A DNA stretch of 5,963 nucleotides. It comes from Fimbriimonadaceae bacterium. GTDB lineage: Bacteria > Armatimonadota > Fimbriimonadia > Fimbriimonadales > Fimbriimonadaceae. Location of the stretch: the NCBI GenBank assembly GCA_019454665.1, contig JACFNW010000108.1, positions 1,173 to 7,135 on the forward strand, in the 5' to 3' direction. The position numbers were made by a program, and so were the translations under genes. Under the pieces are notes generated by a model, which was not told the DNA's origin, did no database searches, and saw only the letters and a list, made by a program, of their open reading frames with translations. The number at the start of each line of letters is the position of its first letter. The stretch's first letter is position 1. Below are positions 1-5,963 of this stretch, piece after piece.

Positions 1-148
1 GTGTTCCTGTGGACGTGCCGCCCTTGCCGGCGGGACTCGTTTGAACCTACGGCTGGGACCAAAGACTCATGCAAAGAACGATCTGGAACGCCCGAGCATT
101 CTTTGGTTCAAGAAGTAGTTCGCAATGCAACTACCTTGGACAGACGCA
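1..148. other. Leader region upstream of the yceI-like gene, possibly with the tail of a preceding gene
   Basis: No complete gene can be supported here. Two + strand frames enter from the left edge and end inside: one stops with TGA at 42-44 after VPVDVPPLPAGLV, the other with TAG at 116-118. Either could be the last codons of an upstream gene, but both are too short to decide. A modest GC hairpin (CCGCC at 18-22 with GGCGG at 29-33) lies before the first of these stops. The stretch from about 45 to 148 is visibly less GC-rich than the genes around it and probably contains the promoter of the yceI-like gene, but no clear -35/-10 pair is visible. Confidence 0.35.
99..114. repeat. Short inverted repeat upstream of the yceI-like gene
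   Basis: TTCTT at 99-103 and AAGAA at 110-114 form perfect 5-bp arms around a 6-base centre. The element lies 34 bases before the preferred start codon, in the AT-richer leader. It could be a small operator or a weak RNA hairpin. A 5-bp palindrome also occurs by chance, so this is only a location to note. Confidence 0.25.
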
Positions 149-751
149 ATGAAACTCATCCCGATTCTCCCTCTCGCCGTTCTCGCCCTCGCCTCCGGAG
201 CGATGGCCCAGACCAAGACCTTTTCGGTCGGCGCAAGCGGCCGCGCGGCGGCCCAGGTCTTCACGTTCGAGAGCGAGGCCGAGCTCGAGGACTTCACCGG
301 CCTCACTCACAAGGTGACGGGCAACCTCTCGTTCGACCCCAAGGCCAAGACGGGCTCGGGCCGCATCGTTGTGGACATCGCCAGCATTGACACCGGCATC
401 CCCATGCGCAACGATCACCTTCGCAGCGCGACGTGGTTCGATGCCGCCAAGTACCCCACGGCCACGTTCGAGACCACCAAGGTCGCCCACAAGAGCGGCG
501 ACACCTACACCGTGACGGGCAAGCTGACCGTGAAGGGCGTGACCAAGACCATCACGGTTCCCGCGACGGTGAAGTACATGCCGCAGAGCGAGACCACGCA
601 GCGCGCGGGGTTCAAGGGCGATGTGCTGCAGGTCAAGACCTCGTTCAAGGTGACGCTGAAGGACTACAACGTGACCATCCCGGCACCGGCCCAGGGCATG
701 GTCGGCGAGTCCGTGACGATCAAGCTGACGGTGTTCGGTTCGGCGAGCTAA
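149..751 (+). CDS. YceI-family periplasmic lipid/isoprenoid-binding protein
   Basis: Predicted exported protein of 200 residues. From the ATG at 149 the first 20 residues form a standard Sec signal peptide: Lys2, hydrophobic core IPILPLAVLALA, then AMA before Gln21. An ATG at 125 in the same frame would add eight residues, including an acidic one, ahead of the signal peptide, so 149 is preferred. Neither start has a strong Shine-Dalgarno sequence. The mature part (about 24-198) matches the YceI pattern: FTGLTHKVTGNLSFD (48-62), MRNDHLRSATWFDAAKYPTATFE (split 86-100 and 101-108), VTGKLTVKGVTK (122-133) and a closing DYNVTIPAP...VGESVTIKLTVFG. YceI proteins are lipocalin-like beta barrels that bind a polyisoprenoid or other amphiphile in the periplasm. 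The ligand here cannot be read from sequence. The next gene starts four bases after the stop, so the two are probably co-transcribed. Family assignment is firm; physiological role is not. Confidence 0.93.
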   Translation: MKLIPILPLAVLALASGAMAQTKTFSVGASGRAAAQVFTFESEAELEDFTGLTHKVTGNLSFDPKAKTGSGRIVVDIASIDTGIPMRNDHLRSATWFDAAKYPTATFETTKVAHKSGDTYTVTGKLTVKGVTKTITVPATVKYMPQSETTQRAGFKGDVLQVKTSFKVTLKDYNVTIPAPAQGMVGESVTIKLTVFGSAS

Positions 752-755
752 GGCC

Positions 756-1151
756 ATGAAGAACCTCTACCGCGCCGTTCTGGGGCTGGCCGCGCTCGCC
801 GCGCTGGCCCTGGTCCTCGGCTTCGCCGGTCCGGCTTACTATGCCTCCAAGGCCGAATTGGTGCAGCGGGTCAAGCCGCACGACGAGGCCATGGCCGAAC
901 TGACGGGCGAGGTGGGCACGCTCATCGGCCCGCCCGAGAAGATGATCATCGCCGACCCGAAGGCCTTCGTCGAAGGGACGGGGGACGACGGTGCGCGGCT
1001 GGCCAACGACGACTACATGCAGAGCAACGGGGTGTATCCCTTGCAGCTCAAGTCGGTCGAGGCCGTGTCGAACTACGTGCGCCTTGGCTCGGGCGCCGCC
1101 CTGGTCGTGCTTGGCGTCGCAGCGTTCGCGCTGCGGCGCAAGCTGGCCTGA
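756..1151 (+). CDS. Small inner-membrane protein with two transmembrane segments, unknown function
   Basis: A 131-residue protein I do not recognise. It begins MKNLYRAV, then a hydrophobic segment at about 7-26, a soluble stretch of about 80 residues (27-108), and a second hydrophobic segment at about 109-126 ending in the positive tail RRKLA. With basic residues at both ends, the likely topology is both termini in the cytoplasm and the central part in the periplasm. The loop contains acidic and small residues, including GPPEKMIIADPKAFVEGTG (58-76) and a segment around DDYMQSNGVYPLQLKSVEAV (85-104), with no cysteines and no catalytic signature that I can name. The gene starts four bases after the YceI stop, so co-expression and possibly translational coupling are likely, and the protein may act at the same membrane face as YceI. 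It has normal codon use, a plausible membrane design and a tight operon position, so I judge it a real gene. Confidence 0.82.
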   Translation: MKNLYRAVLGLAALAALALVLGFAGPAYYASKAELVQRVKPHDEAMAELTGEVGTLIGPPEKMIIADPKAFVEGTGDDGARLANDDYMQSNGVYPLQLKSVEAVSNYVRLGSGAALVVLGVAAFALRRKLA

Positions 1152-1152
1152 T

Positions 1153-1187
1153 CGTTCCCGCCTCTCGCCATTCCCGTGGGCGGAACG
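1153..1187 (+). terminator. GC-rich hairpin just after the two-gene yceI operon
   Basis: The left arm CGTTCCCGCC (1153-1162) pairs with GGCGGAACG (1179-1187), giving nine base pairs with one bulged C and a 16-base loop. It begins one base after the TGA at 1149-1151. No T run follows, so it is not a classical intrinsic terminator. It may act as a 3' end-protecting or factor-assisted stop. The placement directly behind the stop codon is the main support. Confidence 0.4.
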
Positions 1188-1388
1188 ACGAGCCGGTCAG
1201 CGCTTCCATACCACTGCGTCCGAGTTGAGGATCGCTTGGACCCCGACCGTGAGGGCGGCGAGATCTTCATCCACGGCAAGGGCTCGAAGTCGGATTGGAC
1301 TCTGGGGTGCGTTGCGCTGGAGGGCGACGACGTACGCGAACTCTACGACTGGATTCCGGTGGGCACGCCGGTCGCGATTCTGCCTTGA
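1176..1388 (+). pseudogene. C-terminal remnant of an L,D-transpeptidase (YkuD domain), 5' part replaced
   Basis: The frame encodes the end of a YkuD-type L,D-transpeptidase, the family that makes 3-3 cross-links or anchors proteins in peptidoglycan using an active-site Cys. Recognisable sequence starts at about 1263: IFIHGKGS, then SDWTLGCVAL, then an ELYDWIPVGTPVAIL ending. Counted from the GTG at 1176, the conserved His is residue 33 and the catalytic Cys is residue 45. A complete domain is normally well over 100 residues with a strand-rich N-terminal half; only about 42 residues of family sequence remain. The 5' part of the frame (1197-1262) is not transpeptidase but the antisense reading of a copied DUF1553 gene end. 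The GTG lies inside the hairpin after the preceding gene and has no good ribosome site. The piece is therefore most likely a non-functional remnant. Its stop lies 7 bp from the convergent acetyltransferase stop. Confidence 0.72.
1197..1262 (-). repeat. 66-bp direct repeat, copy 1: orphan 3' end of a DUF1553 gene
   Basis: This block matches 1869-1934 at 63 of 66 bases in the same orientation. Read on the minus strand it encodes the last 21 residues and the stop of the DUF1553 protein: [20 protein letters not shown], then R. The three differences (GTC/GTT, CAA/CAG, GCA/GCG) all fall in third codon positions and change no amino acid. In the opposite (+) reading two of them do change the residue (Cys/Arg and Asp/Asn). 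Similarity stops at the stop codon on one side and at 1262/1263 on the other, where the transpeptidase sequence begins. I read it as a duplicated or left-behind gene end, not a gene. Confidence 0.9.
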
Positions 1389-1395
1389 GCCGCCA

Positions 1396-1881
1396 CTAGG
1401 CTTCCTTGCGCAGGACCACGAACTCGCCGCGTTCCCCTTCGATCGCGTAGCCGAAGCGGGTCATCAGGGCGATGAGCGGTGCGTTTCCCGGGTCGGTCCA
1501 CGTGCGGAACACCGTCAGTCCCCGCTCCCGCATCCAGCCCTCGCCTGCCGCGACGAGTCGGGACGCCAAGCCCGAGCGGCGATGTCGAGGTTCGACCCAG
1601 AAGGTCGAGAAGAGACCGAACGTCGAGCCGTCCTCCCACGTCTCTCGGCGGACGATCGTGTGTCCCGCAAGGCCCTCGGCAACCACCGCCACGAACACGC
1701 CGCCCTCGCACTGGGCGGGGTCCAGATGAAAGCGCACCCGCTCGCGGAGCCACTCGGTCGTGTACATTCGCCCGCCCCGCTGCTCACCCAGCAGTTCGAC
1801 CAGCGTCGCGCGCATGCGCGAGGCCACCCACGCGATCTCTTCGTCGGAGTCGGGTGCGATGGGTCGGATCAGCGCTTCCAT
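1396..1881 (-). CDS. GNAT-family N-acetyltransferase
   Basis: A 161-residue cytoplasmic protein of typical GNAT length, expected to transfer an acetyl group from acetyl-CoA to an amine; the substrate cannot be read from sequence. The acetyl-CoA-binding motif A is clear: a strand FGLFSTFWV (88-96) followed by EPRHRRSGLASRLVAAGEGW (97-116), with the R-x-x-G-x-A pyrophosphate loop at 101-106. The motif B region GNAPLIALMTRFGYAIEGE follows at 132-150, where Asn133 and the FGY occupy usual family positions. The ATG at 1881-1879 lies inside the end of the DUF1553 gene, overlapping it by 13 nt. No other start codon of this frame lies nearby upstream, so the overlap is real if the gene is full length. 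No good Shine-Dalgarno precedes it, which fits coupling to translation of the upstream gene. The frame stays open far upstream through the DUF1553 gene, but that part reads as an arginine/proline-rich shadow. Confidence 0.9.
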   Translation of the reverse strand: MEALIRPIAPDSDEEIAWVASRMRATLVELLGEQRGGRMYTTEWLRERVRFHLDPAQCEGGVFVAVVAEGLAGHTIVRRETWEDGSTFGLFSTFWVEPRHRRSGLASRLVAAGEGWMRERGLTVFRTWTDPGNAPLIALMTRFGYAIEGERGEFVVLRKEA

Positions 1882-1934
1882 ACCACCGCGTCCGAGTTGA
1901 GGATCGCCTGAACCCCGACCGTGAGGGCGGCGAG
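1869..1934 (-). repeat. 66-bp direct repeat, copy 2: native 3' end of the DUF1553 gene
   Basis: This is the in-place partner of the block at 1197-1262. It carries the last 21 codons and TGA stop of the DUF1553 gene, and the ATG of the overlapping acetyltransferase gene (1879-1881). The segment between the two copies (1263-1868) contains the transpeptidase remnant and almost all of the acetyltransferase gene. Homologous recombination between the copies could in principle delete that segment. Confidence 0.9.
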
Positions 1935-4900
1935 TTCGATCGGGTCGGCAGCCGCCGACTTGGTCTCGCCCACGGCGACCAGCTTGGCCGCCGCGTCGGG
2001 GTCGGCCTGGTACCGTGCCCGCTGGTCCGCGACCAAGTCCTCCAGAATCGCGAGTTCGCCGGACGTCGGATTGCGACCCGCCAACTTCAGGAACGCGAAC
2101 TGGAGCCTGCCCGACGTGTCCGCACGAGCACCGAGCGCGCGGTCGGCCAGCACGCGGGCGGCTTCGACGAACTGGACGTCGTTCAGCAGCGCCAACGCTT
2201 GCAGGGGCGTACTGGTCGAAGGTCGGCGCGTGACGCACGCCTCGCGCGAGGTCGCGTCGAACAGCATCATTGTGGGGACGGGCGTCGTGCGCTTCCACGT
2301 CGAGTACAGGCTGCGCCGATACAGCCCTTCGCCCTTGCTCTGGACGAACGGCGGGCTGAACGCGTTGTTCTCCTGCCATAGCCCGGCGGGCTGGTAGGGG
2401 TTCACCGGCGGGCCGCCAACCTTTTCGACGAGCAGGCCCGAGGCCGCCAGCGCCACATCCCGCATCATCTCGCCCGAGAGCCGTTGGCTGGGGCCGCGCG
2501 CGAGCCACTTGTTGGCGGGATCGAGGTCGCTGCGCCGCGCCGAATCCTGCGCATAGGTTGCGGACAGAGCGATCCGGCGAAGGGTCTTCTTCACGTCCCA
2601 GCCGTCTTCGACGAAGCGCCGCGCCAGGAAGTCGAGCAACTCGGGATGGCTGGGCGCGGCGCCTTGCACGCCGAAGTTCTCGCTCGTTTCCACAAGCCCC
2701 GTTCCGAACATCGCCTGCCAGAAGTGGTTGACGGCCACCCGGGCCGTGAGCGGATGATCCGCCGACGTCGCCCACCGGGCGAGCGCGAGCCGGTCGTTGC
2801 GCACGGCCTTGAGCGGCGGCAGGACGGCGGGGACGCCTCGTCGGACCAGCGTCGCGCGGCTCTTGGGCGCATCGTATTGGCCCCGCGCCAGCACGTGGGC
2901 GGGAATCGGGGGCTTGGCTTCGCGCATCACCGAAATCTCGCGGATCTGCTCCTCGAACTCGGCCAGCCGCTTCTCGGCATCCGCCAGGGCCTGGCGCGCT
3001 TGGGCCACGCCCGGTTCGCCGCCGTGGGTCCACGCGTCGCGCGGGTCGGCGGGGCGACCGTCGAACAAGGCGCGGACTTCGGTTGGCCCGATCTCGCGGG
3101 CGAAGAAGGCGACGTCGTCCACCTTGCCGCCCTTGAACCCGGCGTCGCGGAACCGCTGGCCGAAGCACCAATCGCCGCCGCTCGGGCCGTGGTCGCCATA
3201 GGCGGCGGTCCGCTTCCACAAGTCGTCGGCGAGGGTCTGGGTGCGCAGGGGCTTGCCGTTCAAGTAGAGCCGCAGCCCCTTCGCCGAGCCGCTGCCGTCC
3301 CACGTCCACGCCAGGTGGGACCACTGCTCTTGGGGGATGCGCGCAGCGCTCCGCACCGCGACGGCGTTCCCCGGCCAATGGCGCATGACGCGGGCCGTGA
3401 CGAAGCCGTCCTCGAGCATCAGGTCGAAGCCGCAGAAGCCGACGTCGGTGCCGCCTGTCCGGTGCAACAGCACCACCGGCCCCTTCTGACCGGGGTCGGA
3501 GACCCAGAACGACCACGAGAACGGCTCCCAGCGGTCCTTTGCCGGAAGACCCTTGACCGCCACGCCGTTGTCGCCATCGAACAAAGCGGCTGCGCCTCGC
3601 CTGCCGGGAGTCGTGCCGAGTCCCGCCAGCGCCACACCGTGGGCGTCGCCCGAGACGCCGCTGGCGAACTTGCCTTCCTTCAGGTTCTCGAAGTCGAGGG
3701 TCAGCGCCGGACCGGCGGGGGCTTTGGGCTCGGCGGTTCGCGCCGAAGCCTTGGCTTGCGTCAGGCGTTCGCGGGCGGCGTTTCGCGCCCGCTTGAGCGT
3801 GGTCAACGTCGCTTCCTGTTCGGGCGTCGGCAGGAGCAGCGAGGGGGTGGGCACGATCTCGGTGCTGAGCAGCAGGCCGTACTCCTCGATCGAGTTGAAG
3901 TAGGCGTAGAACTGGAAGAACTCGCGTTGCGTGATCGGGTCGAACTTGTGGTCGTGGCAGCGGGCGCACGCCAGCGTCAGGCCCAGCACGGCCGTGCCGA
4001 ACGTGGACGTCCGGTCCACGGCGTATTCGGTCTTGAACTCTTCGGCGATCGAGCCGCCCTCGTTCGACTGCCGGTGCAGCCGGTTGAAGGCCGTGGCCAG
4101 GACCTGGTCGCGCGTGGCGTTGGGCAGCAGGTCGCCGGCTAGTTGTTCGGTGAGGAACCGGTCGTACGGCATGTTGGCGTTGAGCGCGCGAACCACCCAA
4201 TCGCGGTACGGCCACGTCGGCATGAGCAGGTCCGACTGGTAGCCGTAGCTGTCGGCGTACCGGGCGACGTCGAGCCAATCGGTGGCCCACCGCTCGCCGA
4301 ACCGGGGGCTGGCCAACAGCCGATCCACCACGGCCCCTCGGTCGCCCGTGCGGACGAAGTCGGCGATCTCGGCCTCGGTGGGCGGCAGCCCGGTGAGGTC
4401 CAGGGTGACGCGACGCAGCCAGCGCTCGGGGCTCGCCAGCGGCGAAGGCGAGAGGCCCTCTTGCCGCATGCGGGCGAACACGAACCGATCGAGGTCGTCG
4501 CGCGCCCACCCTTCGCCCGTCTGCGGGACGGACACCCGCTTGGGCAGCGGCTCGAACGACCACAGTTTGGTGTACTTCGCCCCTTCCAGAATCCACTGGC
4601 GCAGGAGCGACTTTTCACGGTCGGTGAGACTCTTGCCGCTGCCTTCGGGCGGCATGGGGTTCTCGGGGTCGTGGATGCGCTTCAGGATCAGGCTGTTTTC
4701 GGGGTCGCCCGGCACGATGGGCCACTTGCCATTTCTCGCGGCGAACGCGCCTTGCGGCGTGTCGAGCCGGAGGTCGGCCATGCGGCTGGATGGGTCCGGC
4801 CCGTGGCACTTGAAGCACTTGTCGCTGAGGATGGGCAGGATGTCGCGCCCGAAGTGGACGGGGTCGCGGGCCGGGGCGCTTTGGGGCGTCATCAGGCACG

Positions 4901-4964
4901 CGGCGACGAACCACCCCGCGCCCGCCGCAAGGCCCGCACGTCCGATCCAGGGCGACTTCGCCAT
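1869..4964 (-). CDS. Secreted PSCyt1-DUF1549-LamG-like-DUF1553 protein (planctomycete-type cytochrome)
   Basis: A 1031-residue exported protein of the family called planctomycete-type cytochrome C / DUF1549 / DUF1553. After a signal sequence (1 to about 32), PSCyt1 (about 36-130) has the heme c motif CFKCH (50-54) and a possible distal Met ligand in NPMPPEG (Met104). DUF1549/PSCyt2 (about 155-360) includes [16 protein letters not shown] (185-200) and a second CxxCH in [12 protein letters not shown] (333-344). A helical, possibly coiled-coil stretch (about 383-412) leads into a LamG/concanavalin-like beta region (about 420-637; [27 protein letters not shown]). A second helix (about 652-678) precedes DUF1553/PSD1 (about 700-1031; [30 protein letters not shown]). 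The signal region also contains a lipobox-like VAAC (Cys23), so outer attachment as a lipoprotein is possible. Such proteins are often proposed to act with sulfatases or in polysaccharide breakdown, but their biochemistry is not settled. The usual DUF1501 neighbour is absent in view. The downstream acetyltransferase gene overlaps its end. Confidence 0.93.
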   Translation of the reverse strand: MAKSPWIGRAGLAAGAGWFVAACLMTPQSAPARDPVHFGRDILPILSDKCFKCHGPDPSSRMADLRLDTPQGAFAARNGKWPIVPGDPENSLILKRIHDPENPMPPEGSGKSLTDREKSLLRQWILEGAKYTKLWSFEPLPKRVSVPQTGEGWARDDLDRFVFARMRQEGLSPSPLASPERWLRRVTLDLTGLPPTEAEIADFVRTGDRGAVVDRLLASPRFGERWATDWLDVARYADSYGYQSDLLMPTWPYRDWVVRALNANMPYDRFLTEQLAGDLLPNATRDQVLATAFNRLHRQSNEGGSIAEEFKTEYAVDRTSTFGTAVLGLTLACARCHDHKFDPITQREFFQFYAYFNSIEEYGLLLSTEIVPTPSLLLPTPEQEATLTTLKRARNAARERLTQAKASARTAEPKAPAGPALTLDFENLKEGKFASGVSGDAHGVALAGLGTTPGRRGAAALFDGDNGVAVKGLPAKDRWEPFSWSFWVSDPGQKGPVVLLHRTGGTDVGFCGFDLMLEDGFVTARVMRHWPGNAVAVRSAARIPQEQWSHLAWTWDGSGSAKGLRLYLNGKPLRTQTLADDLWKRTAAYGDHGPSGGDWCFGQRFRDAGFKGGKVDDVAFFAREIGPTEVRALFDGRPADPRDAWTHGGEPGVAQARQALADAEKRLAEFEEQIREISVMREAKPPIPAHVLARGQYDAPKSRATLVRRGVPAVLPPLKAVRNDRLALARWATSADHPLTARVAVNHFWQAMFGTGLVETSENFGVQGAAPSHPELLDFLARRFVEDGWDVKKTLRRIALSATYAQDSARRSDLDPANKWLARGPSQRLSGEMMRDVALAASGLLVEKVGGPPVNPYQPAGLWQENNAFSPPFVQSKGEGLYRRSLYSTWKRTTPVPTMMLFDATSREACVTRRPSTSTPLQALALLNDVQFVEAARVLADRALGARADTSGRLQFAFLKLAGRNPTSGELAILEDLVADQRARYQADPDAAAKLVAVGETKSAAADPIELAALTVGVQAILNSDAVVWKR

Positions 4965-5025
4965 GGCGCGAAGATTACCGAAGCGGACCGGCTCCGGTTT
5001 CGTCGCATCGCAGTGAACCTCGGGC
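4965..5025 (-). other. Short spacer upstream of the DUF1553 gene
   Basis: These 61 bp separate the stop of the unrecognised right-hand gene from the ATG of the PSCyt1/DUF1553 gene, both on the minus strand. I see no strong Shine-Dalgarno, no convincing promoter and no T-tailed hairpin. The short ACCG/CGGT stem near 4987-4998 is too small to call. The two genes could be one transcript, but the spacing is also long enough for a separate promoter. Confidence 0.4.
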
Positions 5026-5963
5026 TCAGGGCCGAGGCGGGTTGCGTTGCGGGATCGGGGAGACCGCGCGAATCCGGTTGATCTTGCCGTCGCTGTAGGG
5101 TACGCCGATCATGGGCACCACGCGCGTCCGCGTGACTCTGGCTCCGTGCAGGAAGGCCTGCCATTCGCCCGCCGATTCAAAGCCATAGGCCCTGAAGCCG
5201 CCGATCAGGCTCTCCATATAGTCGGGTGGCTGTCGAGATGCAAACGCCTGAAAGCTCTCGCCAACGTTGGGCAAGGCGACGCCTTGCGACATAGCGGCGC
5301 GCAAAGCGATTTCGGCCTCGGTGGCTCTTTGGTTCTGGCGCGCGAGTTCCGCAGCGACCTGTTCGGAGAATCGCGCCGAGCCCGCCGCCTTGCGGTCGCT
5401 CGACGCCAGCGTCGGCCCGAACGAGAAGACGAGCGCATCGGGGTACGGCTCTGGACGTGGCAGCTTCTCCAGCTTGCGCCGATCCGGCTTGATTTCCGTG
5501 AAGTCTTGGGCTCTGAGGGGGTCGCCAGGCCGGCCAGGCAGGTCAATTCGCACGGTGCGGCCGCCTTCGCTGAGCGTGACGGATGCCGACGCATAGAGGA
5601 GTAGCGCGTTGCAGTCGAGTAGCGCGTCGCCTAGTTCGCTGGCCACTTGCGTCGTCGCCAGCAGCGCCCGAGCTTTGGCAACGGTTTCACGGTCTCTCAG
5701 CACCCTTTCGTTTGGCCCAGCGGCCTCGATGAGCGCGCCGAGGGAAGCGTTGAGTTCGTCCATCGCGGCCAGATTGAACAGGTTCTTCGATCGCACGAAG
5801 GTGAATTCGTCCTGGCGGGCGACGAGATAACCGTTCGACTCGGCTTCGCGCCTCAGTTCGTCACCGGTCAGCTTGATCAGGCGGGTTTCGAACTCGGTCG
5901 GCTGGGCGTGCGTGGCCAAAACGGTGACTGGGTGCACAGGCGGCCTCGCCTGCGGACCGAGCA
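5026..5963 (-). CDS. Unrecognised protein, 5' end open at the window edge
   Basis: A frame of at least 303 residues that I cannot assign to a family. A GTG at 5937 is the first possible start seen, but the frame stays open to the window edge, reading LGPQARPPVHPVTVLATHAQ across it. The true start is probably outside, and the VTVLATHAQ stretch could be the end of a signal peptide. Counted from that GTG, the visible protein has a mostly helical N-terminal half (about 14-118), a section with short strands and many prolines (about 118-180, including RKLEKLPRPEPYPDALVFSF), a helical stretch rich in Ala, Glu and Gln (about 188-216, AAELARQNQRATEAEIALRA), and a C-terminal part ending VPMIGVPYSDGKINRIRAVS and a proline-rich tail. 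There is one cysteine (109), no membrane segment and no catalytic motif I can name. It lies 61 bp upstream of the DUF1553 gene on the same strand; a functional link is unproven. Confidence 0.75.
   Translation of the reverse strand, partial: LGPQARPPVHPVTVLATHAQPTEFETRLIKLTGDELRREAESNGYLVARQDEFTFVRSKNLFNLAAMDELNASLGALIEAAGPNERVLRDRETVAKARALLATTQVASELGDALLDCNALLLYASASVTLSEGGRTVRIDLPGRPGDPLRAQDFTEIKPDRRKLEKLPRPEPYPDALVFSFGPTLASSDRKAAGSARFSEQVAAELARQNQRATEAEIALRAAMSQGVALPNVGESFQAFASRQPPDYMESLIGGFRAYGFESAGEWQAFLHGARVTRTRVVPMIGVPYSDGKINRIRAVSPIPQRNPPRP

Noticed and set aside
1..390. A + strand open frame from the left edge running over the YceI gene start
   Set aside because: It is in a different frame from YceI, with an Arg/Gly/Pro-rich composition beyond position 200 and no family resemblance.
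131..757. A 208-residue minus-strand open frame covering the YceI gene
   Set aside because: It is the exact antisense of a convincing YceI protein and has an Arg/His/Leu-rich shadow composition.
1356..1371. Six-pair hairpin (CCGGTG with CGCCGG) considered as a terminator for the minus-strand genes
   Set aside because: It lies inside the transpeptidase remnant, encodes its conserved VGTPV region, and has no T run on either side.
1197..1934. The repeat-flanked segment considered as an insertion sequence or integrated element
   Set aside because: There is no transposase or integrase, the repeats are direct and coding-derived with no terminal inverted repeats, and no target-site duplication is visible.
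2484..4142. A 552-residue + strand open frame antisense to the DUF1553 gene
   Set aside because: It mirrors the codon structure of the minus-strand gene, shows no recognisable motif and has no sensible start context. It is a GC-driven antisense shadow.
1882..4596. Upstream continuation of the acetyltransferase frame, giving a very long minus-strand open frame of over 1000 codons
   Set aside because: The translation is rich in Arg, Pro and Gly without domain character and lies out of frame over the clearly assigned DUF1549/DUF1553 gene. Long open shadows are expected in GC-rich DNA.
4143..5081. A 312-residue + strand open frame over the start of the DUF1553 gene
   Set aside because: It is antisense to the PSCyt1 and DUF1549 coding region, whose heme motif and signal peptide are clear on the other strand.

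Overview
The window is GC-rich bacterial chromosomal DNA with dense, ordinary protein genes. I see no phage, insertion sequence, CRISPR array, rRNA or tRNA. The large PSCyt1/DUF1549/DUF1553 secreted cytochrome-type protein points to the Planctomycetota, Verrucomicrobiota or Armatimonadota (Fimbriimonadia-like) side of the tree. That placement rests on one gene family and is only a suggestion.

Left part, + strand (about 149-1151): a two-gene unit. The first gene encodes an exported YceI-family lipid/isoprenoid-binding protein. Four bases later comes a small unrecognised membrane protein with two transmembrane segments flanking a periplasmic loop of about 80 residues. A GC-rich hairpin directly follows the second stop codon.

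Middle (about 1152-1395): a scarred junction. It holds a 66-bp copy of the 3' end of the DUF1553 gene, in the same orientation as the original further right. Fused to it, on the opposite strand, is the C-terminal catalytic piece of an L,D-transpeptidase (YkuD-type) with its His and Cys intact. The N-terminal part of that enzyme is missing. The two 66-bp copies differ at only three bases, all synonymous in the DUF1553 frame. This is the most unusual structure in the window.

Right part, - strand (about 1396-5963): read right to left, an unrecognised protein running off the window edge, then the 1031-residue PSCyt1-DUF1549-LamG-like-DUF1553 protein, then a GNAT acetyltransferase whose start overlaps the end of the DUF1553 gene by 13 nt. 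The last two are probably translationally coupled. The usual DUF1501 partner of such proteins is absent from the visible flanks. The acetyltransferase and the transpeptidase remnant converge, with 7 bp between their stop codons.

I found no convincing new multi-gene system. The rearrangement around 1197-1934 and the two unrecognised proteins are the points worth following up.
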